From Chryseobacterium oryctis (GTDB lineage Bacteria; Bacteroidota; Bacteroidia; Flavobacteriales; Weeksellaceae): a stretch of 64,000 nucleotides of DNA. Positions 1 through 9,861 of the stretch are shown here, one piece after another. Numbering within the stretch: the stretch's first letter is position 1; every line of letters starts with the position of its first letter. The position numbers were made by a program, and so were the translations under genes. The notes below the pieces were generated by a model. It had not been told where the DNA came from. It did no database searches and worked only from the letters and a program-made list of their open reading frames with translations. The stretch covers positions 1-64,000 of the forward strand of contig NZ_JAPDHV010000010.1 in the NCBI RefSeq assembly GCF_025971925.1, given 5' to 3'.

Positions 1-64
1 GTACAATTCATTATTTAAATTTTTTTTCAAAATAAAGAATTAAAAATCATAAAGCATCAACTCT

Positions 65-190
65 ATTTATAAAAATTATTAGTTTTCAGTAATTATTTTT
101 ATAAATATTCCTGTTCTAAATTGTTTATTGTACCAAATAATTACAAATAAATATTTACAAAAACTATTTAAGGCATAGTTTTTGTAAATA
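65..190. repeat. Two large AT-rich inverted repeats
   Basis: The first 400 bases hold no gene that I can see. They contain two hairpins. One pairs 65-80 with 91-106 (15 of 16 positions). The other is a perfect 16-bp stem, 152-167 with 175-190, around a 7-base loop. Neither is followed by a T-run, so neither looks like a normal terminator. They may be 3' structure of a gene left of the window or the remains of a small palindromic element. Confidence 0.45.
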
Positions 191-340
191 AATGTTCCAT
201 TAAAAAAAATCAAATTCAAAATCAAGACAATTAAACAAAACCTAGAAATATATTTTCTAAGAGTTTTAAGATAAATCTTGATTTTTTACTGTAGAAAATG
301 TTTTGACCCCGAATCTTAACTATAATATATTTTATTATGA

Positions 341-371
341 AAAGAGATTGACAATAGTCAATCTCTTTTTT
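341..371. terminator. Bidirectional intrinsic terminator
   Basis: A perfect 12-bp stem (341-352 with 357-368) around the loop AATA is followed by T residues on the + strand and by a shorter T-run on the - strand. It lies 30 bp beyond the stop of the leftward coiled-coil gene, so it can end that transcript as well as one entering from the left. Confidence 0.75.
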
Positions 372-401
372 GTATAGTTTATCAAATATTTATTAGTTAA
401 G

Positions 402-674
402 TTACTTTTTTCTTTTTCTTCTTAATTCCCGAAGTTTTAGTGTTAATAATTTTCTCAATTCTGCATGATAATCTCTGTATTTTTTTATACTCCTCTCCAG
501 CTTTTTTTTGTCCTGCAGATAATCTTCATAAAGTTTGGATAATTCTGAAATATTGGTAATAGCAATATCGTTAAACTGATCGTCAGAATCAGCTTTAGCC
601 TCATTCAACAGACCACGATAATATTTTATTCTTTCTATAAGTGTACTATGAAGTTTTGGTTCTATTCCCTGCAT
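402..674 (-). CDS. Small coiled-coil protein of unknown function
   Basis: A 90-aa protein that I do not recognise. It is rich in Lys, Arg, Glu and Leu and looks almost entirely helical. Residues about 35-90 have the heptad-like character of a coiled coil, and the C-terminus is strongly basic (LRELRRKRKK). There is no signal peptide or membrane segment, so it is probably cytoplasmic. It starts 19 bp beyond the stop of the S41 protease gene in the same direction and is followed by a good terminator, so it is probably the last gene of the TonB-receptor transcript. A nucleic-acid-binding or adaptor role is possible, but nothing in the sequence proves it. Confidence 0.6.
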   Translation of the reverse strand: MQGIEPKLHSTLIERIKYYRGLLNEAKADSDDQFNDIAITNISELSKLYEDYLQDKKKLERSIKKYRDYHAELRKLLTLKLRELRRKRKK

Positions 675-693
675 TTATTGTTGGATTTTACTA

Positions 694-2037
694 TTAAAAC
701 TGAATAAAAGGACTATCACTTTGAAATAAAACTTTCATTTTTGTCTGTGAAGTTTCTTTATTCGCAGATTTTGAATAAATTTTATTTAAAACCGAAGAAA
801 GCAAAACCTCATCAGAATCTCCTAAAGGACGCAAGGGTAAGTTATCATATTCATCAACCATTATTTGAGGAGTAATTCCGTTATTATAACCTCCTTCTCC
901 ATTGGCATTAAATACTTTATAAATAACAGGATGCATCTGCCAACTGATTTTTTTAGGTTTCCTTTTATCTTCAACAACAAATCCTGCCATATCTTTTCCT
1001 AAAGTAACATCGCCTACTTGAATGACTTGTAAATAAGGTTTAAGATTATTAATAACTATTTCGGAAGCTGAAGCCGTACTACTTGAAGTGAGAATATAAA
1101 CTTTATTAAGATTTAAAGAATTATTATGCAAAGTATTAAAATCTAAAGCATTGGGATCATAAGCAATCTGTTGCGAAAAAGTTCTTTTTACTTCTCCTCC
1201 GTTTTTGTTCCCTTTATAAGTAATGAATTGAGAATTTGCTGTAATTCCTGAAGGCATCAGCGAACAAAGTGCTGCAGCCGATGATACCGAACCTCCATAA
1301 TTATAACGAAGGTCTAAAATAAGTTCCTGAACTCCTTCTGCTTTAAATTGAGCAAATTTTTGATTTAAAATAGGAGTCATTCCATCCGGAAAATCATAAA
1401 TATATAGATATCCTGTTTTTTTGCCATTTTGATCAAAAATCTTAGACATTAATGGTTGTTCTAATGAATAACCATAATACACAGTAACATTTTTGTCATT
1501 AATAATTGAACCATTTTCCCAATTTCCTACAGTTAATTCCAGAATTGTTTTGTTTGTAATTGATAGTGTCAATTGTTCTGCATTTAAAGGGGTAATGGTT
1601 TGTCCGTTAATTTTTTTAATCATCATTCCCCTTTCCAATCCGGCATTTGATGCAGGAGAATTTTTTAAAACTAATTTTATAACTGTTGCAATTTCACCAT
1701 TTGCCAATTGCAAAACAGCATAATCAAAGCCATACATATTACGGACAGATCTAGGATAGGTAGAAGAATCTGTTGTATTAACAATGAAAGAAAATCTATC
1801 TTGAGGTGCTAGTAAACTTTTAAAAAAATCTTTTACGGGGAGATGATAATTGGGTTTAACAGGCATTTGATCTGCCCAATAATAATACCTTTTCATACTA
1901 TCCTGAACCCATACATTTACAGACTCTATACTTCCTTCCGGGAAAACAGGAGCCTCATCATCAGCCCGATTACAAGATAGTATTGTAACTGATAATAGTA
2001 TAAATGTTGTTATATGAATTTTAAAAAAGTTCTTCAT
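694..2037 (-). CDS. S41-family (C-terminal processing type) peptidase lipoprotein
   Basis: A 447-aa lipoprotein. The signal ends in ILSC, making Cys22 the lipid anchor. The order of parts is an N-terminal region to about 100, a PDZ domain at about 105-170 (GLERG, KKINGQ), and the S41 protease fold from about 205 with LDLRYNYGG at 251-259. The catalytic pair is Ser323 in TASASE and Lys348 in LGKDM. Their 25-residue spacing matches Ser430/Lys455 of E. coli Tsp. Family knowledge: these serine/lysine proteases cut exported or envelope proteins. It lies 15 bp downstream of the small lipoprotein gene. It may process a cell-surface partner of the TonB receptor locus; the substrate is unknown. Confidence 0.88.
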   Translation of the reverse strand: MKNFFKIHITTFILLSVTILSCNRADDEAPVFPEGSIESVNVWVQDSMKRYYYWADQMPVKPNYHLPVKDFFKSLLAPQDRFSFIVNTTDSSTYPRSVRNMYGFDYAVLQLANGEIATVIKLVLKNSPASNAGLERGMMIKKINGQTITPLNAEQLTLSITNKTILELTVGNWENGSIINDKNVTVYYGYSLEQPLMSKIFDQNGKKTGYLYIYDFPDGMTPILNQKFAQFKAEGVQELILDLRYNYGGSVSSAAALCSLMPSGITANSQFITYKGNKNGGEVKRTFSQQIAYDPNALDFNTLHNNSLNLNKVYILTSSSTASASEIVINNLKPYLQVIQVGDVTLGKDMAGFVVEDKRKPKKISWQMHPVIYKVFNANGEGGYNNGITPQIMVDEYDNLPLRPLGDSDEVLLSSVLNKIYSKSANKETSQTKMKVLFQSDSPFIQF

Positions 2038-2052
2038 GGAATTTTAAATCAT

Positions 2053-2793
2053 TTATAAATAATCTACAACATCTATTTCTCCTTTTACTTCGAAAGTTCC
2101 ATTAATCATTTTCTCTTGTAGAACAATTAAATTTGCTCCTATATCTTGTTTTATTTTCACTTTGATAATATTTGAACCCATATAAGGTTCTGTAGTTCCT
2201 GGTTTATATAATTCTAAGTAAACAGGTTCTGTAGCACTGAAAAAGGTATAAATTTTTACTTCTGTAAAATCTTTCTTGCCAATATTATTAAATTCGGCAA
2301 GTATAGCTCCATTTTGTTTTCTTAAAACACCTTTTACACTTTCTAGCGATGATCCCGAAAACTCTCCAAGGTTTGGAAAAATAAACTCAAACCCGACTCT
2401 TCCCAAATTTACCTGAGGTTTTACAACATAAGTCTGTAAAAAAATATCAGGCAAATTGAAGAAATACAAGTTTTTATAATCATCAATATTATTGTAATTT
2501 ATGTTGTATTTAGCAATTTGATTTCCTGTTTGATTATTATAAATTCCCAGTTCATTAGTTTCGTTTTTATCCAACACAAAGTTGATTTTTGTTTCAATTT
2601 TATCTGTATAAGAATTATTTCCATTGATAATTATAGGATTTCCGTTCATTCTCATCTGTATGATATCAGGTTTAGAATACCCTTTTATATTTATTTCTGC
2701 GCCTTTCTGATCTTTATCATAAGGCATCAAATCACTATTATCAATACAAGAAAAAAGGATGGTGAATATTACTAATGCTAAAATATTTTTCAT
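2053..2793 (-). CDS. Hypothetical lipoprotein
   Basis: A 246-aa protein with a short hydrophobic leader ending in ILFSC (Cys16), a plausible lipobox, so it is likely an outer-membrane or periplasmic lipoprotein. The rest is rich in Asn, Ile and Lys and looks mostly beta-stranded, with a repeated alternation typical of small Ig-like or jelly-roll folds. No catalytic motif was recognised. It sits between the type IX secreted protein and the S41 protease, all in the same direction, so it is probably co-expressed with the surface locus. A ligand-binding or structural partner role is inference from context. Confidence 0.65.
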   Translation of the reverse strand: MKNILALVIFTILFSCIDNSDLMPYDKDQKGAEINIKGYSKPDIIQMRMNGNPIIINGNNSYTDKIETKINFVLDKNETNELGIYNNQTGNQIAKYNINYNNIDDYKNLYFFNLPDIFLQTYVVKPQVNLGRVGFEFIFPNLGEFSGSSLESVKGVLRKQNGAILAEFNNIGKKDFTEVKIYTFFSATEPVYLELYKPGTTEPYMGSNIIKVKIKQDIGANLIVLQEKMINGTFEVKGEIDVVDYL

Positions 2794-2830
2794 TTATAAA
2801 ATTTCAAATTGTAAAATTTAATCTTAGAAA

Positions 2831-2853
2831 ATGCCCCAGCCCGAAAGCTTGGG
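2831..2853 (-). terminator. GC-rich hairpin (REP-like or terminator)
   Basis: GCCCCA (2831-2836) pairs with TGGGGC (2848-2853) around an 11-base loop. It stands out as a GC-rich hairpin in otherwise AT-rich DNA. It lies about 100 bp beyond the stop of the type IX secreted protein gene, with a short T-run on the - strand, and could end or process that transcript. The form also fits a small interspersed palindromic repeat. Confidence 0.5.
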
Positions 2854-2954
2854 GCGATACTTAATTATAAAAAAATCTAATTGGGATATTTTTTTGAATA
2901 CAAGTTTTTTTGATTCATTTTAGTTTTCATGGTTATTCTTAACCTTACAAAAGG

Positions 2955-3875
2955 TTAGTTTTTAATAAACTTCAGTTTTTCTGTGATATTTCCATCAGAG
3001 ATTACCGCGATGTAAGTTCCAACTGAAAGCTGATTTACATTTATATTTTTAGAATATTTTGATGTAAATATTTTTTGACCTGCCATATTATAAATATTTA
3101 CTAACGTATTACTTTCTTTTAAACCAGAATTCAGTTTTAATTGTAAAGAATTTTTCACAGGGTTTTCTAATATTTTGGTCAAAGCTTTTCCTGTATTGGT
3201 TTCATTGGTTTTTAATACAGATGAATAAATTGCCATTTCATCGATATTAATATTCTGAATATTATTCTCATTTGCTCTTCTGTTTGACCACATTCCTATA
3301 TAAATTTTTTTACCAGCAAAGGCAGAAATATCTACAGTACATTCAGCAAACTGAGTAAGATCATTTGGAAAAGGATTGGTACTAGTTCCTGCTAATAGCT
3401 TATATGGGGTTGGTATACTATTTCCGTTATTATCAACCGCCATAGCTTGAAAATCTGATAATTCAGGAACTTCTTTAGCTGGAGTACTCACAAAAATATA
3501 AAGATCTCTTCCAAGATTTAAGTGATTTGATCTTTGTCTGCCAATATAAGCAGCTAATGTAAGTGTTCCACCAGCACCTGTAAGATCAATTTGAGGAGAA
3601 ATAACCCAATCATTTTCTGTAGCAAATGAAGGAGCGCTTCCTGTTGGAACTAAACTCATAGAATAACGAAGGACACCTGCTGTTCCGTAAGCAAGTTGTG
3701 TTCCGTTGTAATAAATATTCTGCCCTTGAACCCATCCATTTCCGTTTCCATTTAAATCATGAAAAGTCCAACCTTGAAGATCATTCGGAGTATCAAATGA
3801 ATTTGACCAAACAGGAAATTGAGCAAATATAGACTGAGATAAAAATATAATAAATAATAAAAATAATTTTTTCAT
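2955..3875 (-). CDS. Type IX secreted protein with choice-of-anchor J-like domain
   Basis: A 306-aa protein with a clear signal peptide (residues 1-18, ending SIFAQ). A beta-sandwich region follows at about 20-215, with the pattern of cleaved-adhesin/choice-of-anchor J domains (SNSFDTPNDLQGW near the start, ENDWVISPQIDL near 88-99). The last 75 residues are a type A sorting domain of the type IX secretion system: an ILENPVKN start, VNIYNMAGQKIF, then LSVGTYIAVI and KLKFIKN. Such proteins cross the outer membrane through the Por system and are attached or released. The ligand is unknown. It lies downstream of the beta-helix lipoprotein gene, separated by a terminator-like hairpin, so it may be only partly co-transcribed with it. 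Confidence 0.85.
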   Translation of the reverse strand: MKKLFLLFIIFLSQSIFAQFPVWSNSFDTPNDLQGWTFHDLNGNGNGWVQGQNIYYNGTQLAYGTAGVLRYSMSLVPTGSAPSFATENDWVISPQIDLTGAGGTLTLAAYIGRQRSNHLNLGRDLYIFVSTPAKEVPELSDFQAMAVDNNGNSIPTPYKLLAGTSTNPFPNDLTQFAECTVDISAFAGKKIYIGMWSNRRANENNIQNINIDEMAIYSSVLKTNETNTGKALTKILENPVKNSLQLKLNSGLKESNTLVNIYNMAGQKIFTSKYSKNINVNQLSVGTYIAVISDGNITEKLKFIKN

Positions 3876-3904
3876 AACAACAGTTATTAATTGGTAAAAA
3901 GAAT

Positions 3905-3934
3905 AAAAAGCAGGGAACGCAATTGTTACCCTGC
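3905..3934 (-). terminator. Intrinsic terminator after the beta-helix lipoprotein gene
   Basis: GCAGGG pairs with CCCTGC within 3910-3934, and on the - strand five T residues follow. It lies 16 bp beyond the stop codon of the upstream gene and before the start of the next one, so it probably lowers readthrough into the type IX secreted protein gene. Confidence 0.7.
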
Positions 3935-3949
3935 CTACATTTTTAGATA

Positions 3950-5263
3950 TTATTCTTGGATTGCAAAATCATATTTAGTCCAAATTCCTTTGAAGTTTCC
4001 ACAATCTCTTGGTGAAACGTTCCAAGCTCCACTGTTGAAGAAAGGCTGAGTCATACCAAATAAAGCAGCAGATGATGCAACAATTAGATTAGTAGCAGGA
4101 ATTCCTGCTGTACCAGCTCCTGTAACAGCAGTTGTAAAACCATGTACTTTTATTGAACTATAAGTAGACGAAGAAGATAATTCTGAACCTGTACCTTCCA
4201 CTTTAATACCTGTTGGATATCCCGTAATTACGGCATCATTTAATGTTAATCTACCATGTCTTCTGATATGAATACCGTTTTCATATAATGGACCTGAAGG
4301 TGTAGTTGTTGGGAATAACAAATTAGTACCTATTCCTACGATAGTAAGATTATTAATAACAGGATGCGTAATTAATGTTGTAGAAGTACCGCTTGAGTTA
4401 TTATCCAGCTCAATACCGTTAGTATCAGAAACACCTCCACTTAAACTATGTGTAGAATTAGAATCTGCTAATGCAAGAGCACAAGTAATAGTTCCTGTAT
4501 ATCCGTTGTCAAAATCGAAGTTATCATCATCTGACGCAAATGAAACTAGATTAGATGCATTTACTGTACCTCCGAAGAATTCGAAAGAATCATCTTTACC
4601 ATAAGAAACCTGAATATGGTCTAATGTAGTACCGTTTCCAACTCCTCCTAAAGTAAGACCATTAATTTCGTTTCCTGAATTTGGAGCTAATAAATCATAA
4701 CCTGCAAATTCAATACGAACATATTTCAAAATTCCACCGTTATGAGAAGGGTTAGTACCTCCAAAGTAGAAATCTGAACCGCTTAGTCCTTCAATAGTTG
4801 TAGTATTAGGTACGTTTGTAGGTGCATCTCCTAATATTATTACACCTCCGAAATCCCCTGGAGCTGCAGTTGTACCTTCATCTCCATCTAAAAGTTTATA
4901 ACTAGTGAATACAATTGGCTGAGATTCTGTACCTACAGCGTTGATTTTTCCTGTTTTAGCAATTACCAAAACACCTGTAGCTGTATTTGAAGTATTTGGT
5001 TTTGCCTTAATAAATGTTCCCGGCTGAATAGTAAGAGTAGCTCCGTCTTTTACAGTAATTACACCATCTATTTCTACTACACCGCTCCATGTAGTATTAG
5101 AAGTAATGTTACCACTAACGGCTGTTACAGGAAGTGATGAAGCTGTAAGATACTCTGCCGAAGTAGATTTCATCTCAAATGAATTTGAAGAATCTGCTAA
5201 TGAATCATTTTGACAAGCAGTAAGAGATAAAGCTGCTGCTGCAATTAAGGTTAGTTTTTTCAT
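3950..5263 (-). CDS. Surface lipoprotein with predicted beta-helix fold
   Basis: A 437-aa protein with a lipoprotein signal ending LTAC (Cys17). After a Ser-rich linker come many short repeats rich in Gly, Asn, Thr and Val, such as ITVKDGATLTIQPGTF and GKINAVGTESQPIVFTS. These are typical of right-handed parallel beta-helices. Low lysine and many small polar residues suit a surface location. It is the first gene after the TonB receptor in the same direction (291 bp apart). In Bacteroidota, TonB receptors often work with a surface lipoprotein that captures the ligand, so a substrate-capture role is a reasonable inference. No sorting domain is visible. The ligand cannot be read from the sequence. 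Confidence 0.75.
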   Translation of the reverse strand: MKKLTLIAAAALSLTACQNDSLADSSNSFEMKSTSAEYLTASSLPVTAVSGNITSNTTWSGVVEIDGVITVKDGATLTIQPGTFIKAKPNTSNTATGVLVIAKTGKINAVGTESQPIVFTSYKLLDGDEGTTAAPGDFGGVIILGDAPTNVPNTTTIEGLSGSDFYFGGTNPSHNGGILKYVRIEFAGYDLLAPNSGNEINGLTLGGVGNGTTLDHIQVSYGKDDSFEFFGGTVNASNLVSFASDDDNFDFDNGYTGTITCALALADSNSTHSLSGGVSDTNGIELDNNSSGTSTTLITHPVINNLTIVGIGTNLLFPTTTPSGPLYENGIHIRRHGRLTLNDAVITGYPTGIKVEGTGSELSSSSTYSSIKVHGFTTAVTGAGTAGIPATNLIVASSAALFGMTQPFFNSGAWNVSPRDCGNFKGIWTKYDFAIQE

Positions 5264-5554
5264 TGTTACAATTTTTAGACCAGGTTCTTTCTTTTTTAAA
5301 CCTGTTATTTTGTGATTTTAGAAATATTCTCCTCAATATTCCTTTGATTTGGTTATAATTTTTTACTTTACAATCCATGAGAAGCTACATTGCAAAGTTT
5401 CCCTTTTTATACACTATAACTCGGGAATAAGTAATAGTATCGGCTTTATTTAAACCTAGACTTATGTGCGCATCATAAATAATATTGGTTTTATTCTTCA
5501 GGATTCCTTGCCTGTACATTTCTATATTTGAGCTCGTTTATTTTTTACAATATT

Positions 5555-8500
5555 TTAAAAGGTATAAGTCATGCTTAATCCCAATACTCTTCCATTGTAA
5601 GCACGAAATAGAATCTTATCAATATTCTTGTCATATTTATTAGATGCTCCCGGAAGAAGTTGCCATGCTTCCCTTTCTGTACTGAGATTACTTCCACCTT
5701 GAGAAGCGGGAAGAGAATAGGAATTAAAATTATTGTAATACTCTTTTACCCGATTAAAAAGGTTTCTGGCATTCAGCTTTATTTCAAGGTTTTTATTTTT
5801 AAGAAGTTTGTATGAAATTTGGGCATCAGCAACTGCATACGGGCGCTGTATCTCTTCAGCATTATAAGAATATCCTACTGTGATGTATTGGTCACCTTTG
5901 GCATTATATAAAAGACTAAATCCTAATCTTTCACCTTCATACATCAGCCCAAGATTATAAGCATATGGAGTTTGCCCGTATAAAGGTCTTTCTACTTTAT
6001 AAGTTTCATCTGAAATACCTGTTTTTTCTCTATCTTTAAAAGAAACCACTTTTGTATTATTGTAAGTGAAATTCCCACTTATAAAAAACTTATTAAGAAA
6101 AGAATCTGTAGCTAGGAACCCTAAACTCTTCCGAACTTCTACTTCAAAACCGGTAAGTTTTGCATTTTTTGAATTTCCGTTGTACAAAAACAGATTCCCT
6201 TCATTTGAAAGATATCCTTCTCTTTCAATCGGTCTGTCTATATCTTTGTAATACAATCCTGCCGATAAAATTTCACCCAATCCCGGAAACCACTCGAATT
6301 TAAAATCATAATTATTGACAACCGAAGAAGTCATTGCTGTATTATAGATTAGTCCGTTTGCGATCGGATCAAAATATGGCAATCCGGTTCTTTCATTAAA
6401 TTGTGGACGAATAACCGCTTTGTTATAAGCAAGCCTTACATTAATCTTATTTGTGGGACTATATGTAAAGTTTAATGATGGCATAAACTGCCAAGGTTTA
6501 TCATCAATTTCAGCTTTATTCAAGTTTCTGGAATCAGTAGGATCCAACTGTTGAGAAATCAAATCATACTTGAAATATTCTGCTCTTAATCCCCAAACAA
6601 ACCTAAATTTTTGCCACCTATTATCAAACATTACATACATGGCATGCTGCTTAACTTTACCTTCGTATTTGTCATTTTTATAGAGTGCTTTTGTTTCCCA
6701 TCCAATTCCTCCAGGAACATAATGAGAGCCATCAAACCAATCTGAAAGTGCTCCATTCATCGTTAAATTATTCGCTGCACTTGGCGGAACATTTCTATTT
6801 TCGTCAACTCTTAAAAAAAACTTCTGCTGTTGATTTATGTTATTTTTTATCGCTCCCGTATATCCGACTTTAATATCATTCTTTAAATTCCAAAAATCTT
6901 TTCTCCATTTAAAAGAAACTCCATAATTGTAGTCCGTCTCTTTATTTTCAATATATCCTCTTGAAAAATTGTTTCCTGAGTTATAGATTTGATGATAAGC
7001 TAAAATTTCATTGCCAATAAAATCATATAAAGTCTGATGTTGTGTATAATCTTTAGTATCAGATTTTACATTTGTTCTTGCTGCAAACCAGTCGATATCT
7101 ACACTCCCAATTTTATGATTACCTTCAAGCTTATTTTGTAAAAGTGTCTGATAAATCGGATAATCTGTATTATCAGTATAAGGCTTATCTAAAGATTGGA
7201 TTTGAGAAGGATCATTATTCGGGATAATTCCGTTGTAAAAATAATTGTAGGATAATTCTGCATTGCTCGGTAATCCACTACCTCCAGTATATTCGTTCCA
7301 ACCTGTAACCCGGGTTAATGTATTATCATAAATGTGTGTATAAGAGTTTCTGAAAGAAATTCTGTTTTTTCCTAATTGTAGTCCAAAATTCAGCATTCCT
7401 GCAACAGTTGAATTATAGGTATAAGAAACTCCTTTATTTTTAAAATTATAGAATGTAACTGGTTCTCCGCCATTTGTTTGCCAGTTATCTGTAAACTGAG
7501 TTGTATCTAGCCAGTTTCCTCTTCCTGTATGATCTATTTCCAGTTTGTTTTGTTCGTTTCTTATGGTTAAAGCTCCTGCAAATCCCCATTTATTACTATT
7601 TTTAAGCTGATAATTTCGTCCTAAAGCAATTTGCATATTTGAGCCTAAGTCTGCTTTCGTTCTGTATGTTGTAAAATTGTCATTAACAAACTGTTTTGAT
7701 TGCTCAAAAAACAAAGGGTTCGTCCAGTTCATAGGCTCTAACCCTCTAGGGAAATCTCTTGTTCCATCATCATATCCCCAATAGTCGTATTTTCCGTGTT
7801 TACGCGTTAAAAATTCTTTAAAAGTCGATAAATCATTATAAGAAGTCCCTAAACTTACTGTTGTGAAGTTTTCATTAGGTATGTCTTTGGTTTTTACTTC
7901 TACATACCCTCCTGCAAAACTTGCATTCATATCTGGTGTTGCTGTTTTGCTTACAACTATACTTTCAACCATTACAGTCGGAATAATATCGAAAGAAAAA
8001 TTTTGATTATAAGCTTCCGTACTTGGAAGATTGATTCCGTCCATCGCTGCTGTATTCCAGCGTTCTCCCATTGAACGTACTACTACATATTTATTATCAA
8101 TTGTTGTAATACCTGTCACTCTTTTCAAGGTTCCTCCGACATCATTATCCGGAGTTTTTGAAATTTGTTCCGCAGAAATTCCATCACTCATTTGTGCAGC
8201 TTTTTTTTGCTGAGCCAATAATCCTGCCTGAGTATCTGCCTTTCGTGTGCCTGTGATTACAACTTCTTTAATGTCTGCAACCTTATCAGAGATAGGCTTC
8301 ATTGCAAAGGAAACTGTATTGGTTTCATTATTATTTACAGCTAATTTTTCTACCCTTAAAGCATTATATTTTGAAGCTTTTACAGTCAGTGTATATGTTC
8401 CTGAGGGAAGCTCGATTATAAAATCACCATTATTATCGGTAATTACTTTTTTTCCGGCTATATTTACTTCTGCACCCACTACCGGTTCTCCTACTTCGTC

Positions 8501-8863
8501 TACAATCTTTCCCGAAATTTTACCCTTTCCAATCACAGAAATACTTGTTCCCTCTCGTTTTATTGAAATTAAATTTCCCTGTAAACGGAACACAACAGGA
8601 AGTCCGTTTGTAATATCCTTGAGACAATTATCTACAGGAATATTTTCGCATTTTATTCCGTTTACTTTTATTTCTTTAATATCTGCTTTGGAATAAACCA
8701 ACCTCATTCCTGTTTTACCTGCAAATTCTTCTAACGTTTCTATTAAAGGTTTTCCTGTTGGTACAGAAAATGATACTTTTTGTACTAATTCCTGCGCTTC
8801 TGCTGTTACGGTAAAGAATATTGCAGCTATGGTAAGACCACATTTCAGACTTTTCATTTTCAC
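5555..8863 (-). CDS. TonB-dependent receptor with STN signalling domain
   Basis: A 1102-aa outer-membrane receptor. A signal peptide (to about residue 23, TAEAQ) is followed by an STN domain (about 30-103), which in FecA-type systems talks to the anti-sigma factor, a carboxypeptidase-regulatory-like beta-sandwich (about 115-190), a TonB-box-like stretch EVVITGTR (200-207), the plug (about 215-330) and a 22-strand-type barrel ending in LGLSMTYTF with the C-terminal aromatic residue expected of barrels. It imports a ligand using TonB energy and signals its presence through FecR to the sigma factor encoded nearby. The substrate (siderophore, haem, sugar or peptide) is not evident. It starts 50 bp after the fecR stop, so the two form an operon. 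Confidence 0.93.
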   Translation of the reverse strand: MKMKSLKCGLTIAAIFFTVTAEAQELVQKVSFSVPTGKPLIETLEEFAGKTGMRLVYSKADIKEIKVNGIKCENIPVDNCLKDITNGLPVVFRLQGNLISIKREGTSISVIGKGKISGKIVDEVGEPVVGAEVNIAGKKVITDNNGDFIIELPSGTYTLTVKASKYNALRVEKLAVNNNETNTVSFAMKPISDKVADIKEVVITGTRKADTQAGLLAQQKKAAQMSDGISAEQISKTPDNDVGGTLKRVTGITTIDNKYVVVRSMGERWNTAAMDGINLPSTEAYNQNFSFDIIPTVMVESIVVSKTATPDMNASFAGGYVEVKTKDIPNENFTTVSLGTSYNDLSTFKEFLTRKHGKYDYWGYDDGTRDFPRGLEPMNWTNPLFFEQSKQFVNDNFTTYRTKADLGSNMQIALGRNYQLKNSNKWGFAGALTIRNEQNKLEIDHTGRGNWLDTTQFTDNWQTNGGEPVTFYNFKNKGVSYTYNSTVAGMLNFGLQLGKNRISFRNSYTHIYDNTLTRVTGWNEYTGGSGLPSNAELSYNYFYNGIIPNNDPSQIQSLDKPYTDNTDYPIYQTLLQNKLEGNHKIGSVDIDWFAARTNVKSDTKDYTQHQTLYDFIGNEILAYHQIYNSGNNFSRGYIENKETDYNYGVSFKWRKDFWNLKNDIKVGYTGAIKNNINQQQKFFLRVDENRNVPPSAANNLTMNGALSDWFDGSHYVPGGIGWETKALYKNDKYEGKVKQHAMYVMFDNRWQKFRFVWGLRAEYFKYDLISQQLDPTDSRNLNKAEIDDKPWQFMPSLNFTYSPTNKINVRLAYNKAVIRPQFNERTGLPYFDPIANGLIYNTAMTSSVVNNYDFKFEWFPGLGEILSAGLYYKDIDRPIEREGYLSNEGNLFLYNGNSKNAKLTGFEVEVRKSLGFLATDSFLNKFFISGNFTYNNTKVVSFKDREKTGISDETYKVERPLYGQTPYAYNLGLMYEGERLGFSLLYNAKGDQYITVGYSYNAEEIQRPYAVADAQISYKLLKNKNLEIKLNARNLFNRVKEYYNNFNSYSLPASQGGSNLSTEREAWQLLPGASNKYDKNIDKILFRAYNGRVLGLSMTYTF

Positions 8864-8913
8864 TCTGACTTTTATTTTAATTTTATCTGACTATTAGATT
8901 TTAGTTTTGAATA

Positions 8914-9861
8914 TTATTTCTCTAATAAATAAGTCTGATTTTGTTTTTGAACTTTTAATCCAAGGATAAATGCCAATGCTTCTATATTGGCATCGGTATC
9001 TCCACCTGTAAAATCGGCTGTAATTTTCTTTTCAGCTATTTCTTTAGGATAAACAATATTGATATTGTAGTTTTTTTGCAGAACTTCTGCTACTTCTTTC
9101 AAAGCGACATCATTAAAACTTAAGGATAATAATGATGGTAATTCTTTCTTAGAATCAATCTCTTTTTTAAATGAAATAACTGCTGAAGTGCGGGCTAACC
9201 CGAAATTTGTCCACTTTTGTTGAGGTTTCAAGAAAGTAACAGGAATTCCTTCATAAGAAACAGCCACTTTTCCTTCGTAAAGGTCAACTGCTTTATCGTT
9301 TCCAACTTGAGTAATTTTAAAAACAGTTCCTAAAACTTTTGTACTAAAACCATCTGCAATTACAATAAATGGATGTTCTTTTGATTTTGCCACAGAGAAA
9401 ATAGCATCTCCTTTCAAATCAACGATTCTAGTATCTGCCGGAAAAGATTTATCTACCGTAAGCTCTGCTCCGGGAAATAGTGTAACGACTGAACCATCTG
9501 CTAAATGTACTTTTTTATTTCCTGATTTTGCTGTATAAACATCCGGCTTAAAGAAAGTATTATAAGTAAAAATTCCTCCTACTGAAAGAATAAGAAGTAT
9601 GATGGCTGCGATTTGGTAAAAATACTTTCTAAAGCCATTTGGATGATTAATAATTGTTGGTGGTGTAAAATATGATTCTAGAGTAAGCAATACCCTATCT
9701 TTAGATTCTTTCATGTGTTTTTTATCAAGAGATTTTTCAGTATATGCTTTCCATGCATTTAAAAGCTGAGTTTCTTTCTCTGAAATTTTCTCTTCAGAAA
9801 CCTCTCTCTGCCAAAGTCTGAAAACAAAAGATTGAATATTTTTATATTTAAAGTTTTTCAT
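8914..9861 (-). CDS. FecR-type anti-sigma factor
   Basis: A 315-aa inner-membrane regulator. A cytoplasmic N-terminus (1-80) that would hold the sigma factor is followed by one membrane helix (about 86-105, IAAIILLILSVGGIF). A periplasmic FecR domain spans about 110-215 (VHLADGSVVTLFPGAELTV). The C-terminal domain, about 240-315, is of the DUF4974 type common in Bacteroidota (LSFNDVALKEVAEVLQKNYN), and it receives the signal from the receptor STN domain. It is directly upstream of the TonB receptor and divergent from the ECF sigma gene. This gives the usual receptor, anti-sigma and sigma set. Confidence 0.93.
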   Translation of the reverse strand: MKNFKYKNIQSFVFRLWQREVSEEKISEKETQLLNAWKAYTEKSLDKKHMKESKDRVLLTLESYFTPPTIINHPNGFRKYFYQIAAIILLILSVGGIFTYNTFFKPDVYTAKSGNKKVHLADGSVVTLFPGAELTVDKSFPADTRIVDLKGDAIFSVAKSKEHPFIVIADGFSTKVLGTVFKITQVGNDKAVDLYEGKVAVSYEGIPVTFLKPQQKWTNFGLARTSAVISFKKEIDSKKELPSLLSLSFNDVALKEVAEVLQKNYNINIVYPKEIAEKKITADFTGGDTDANIEALAFILGLKVQKQNQTYLLEK

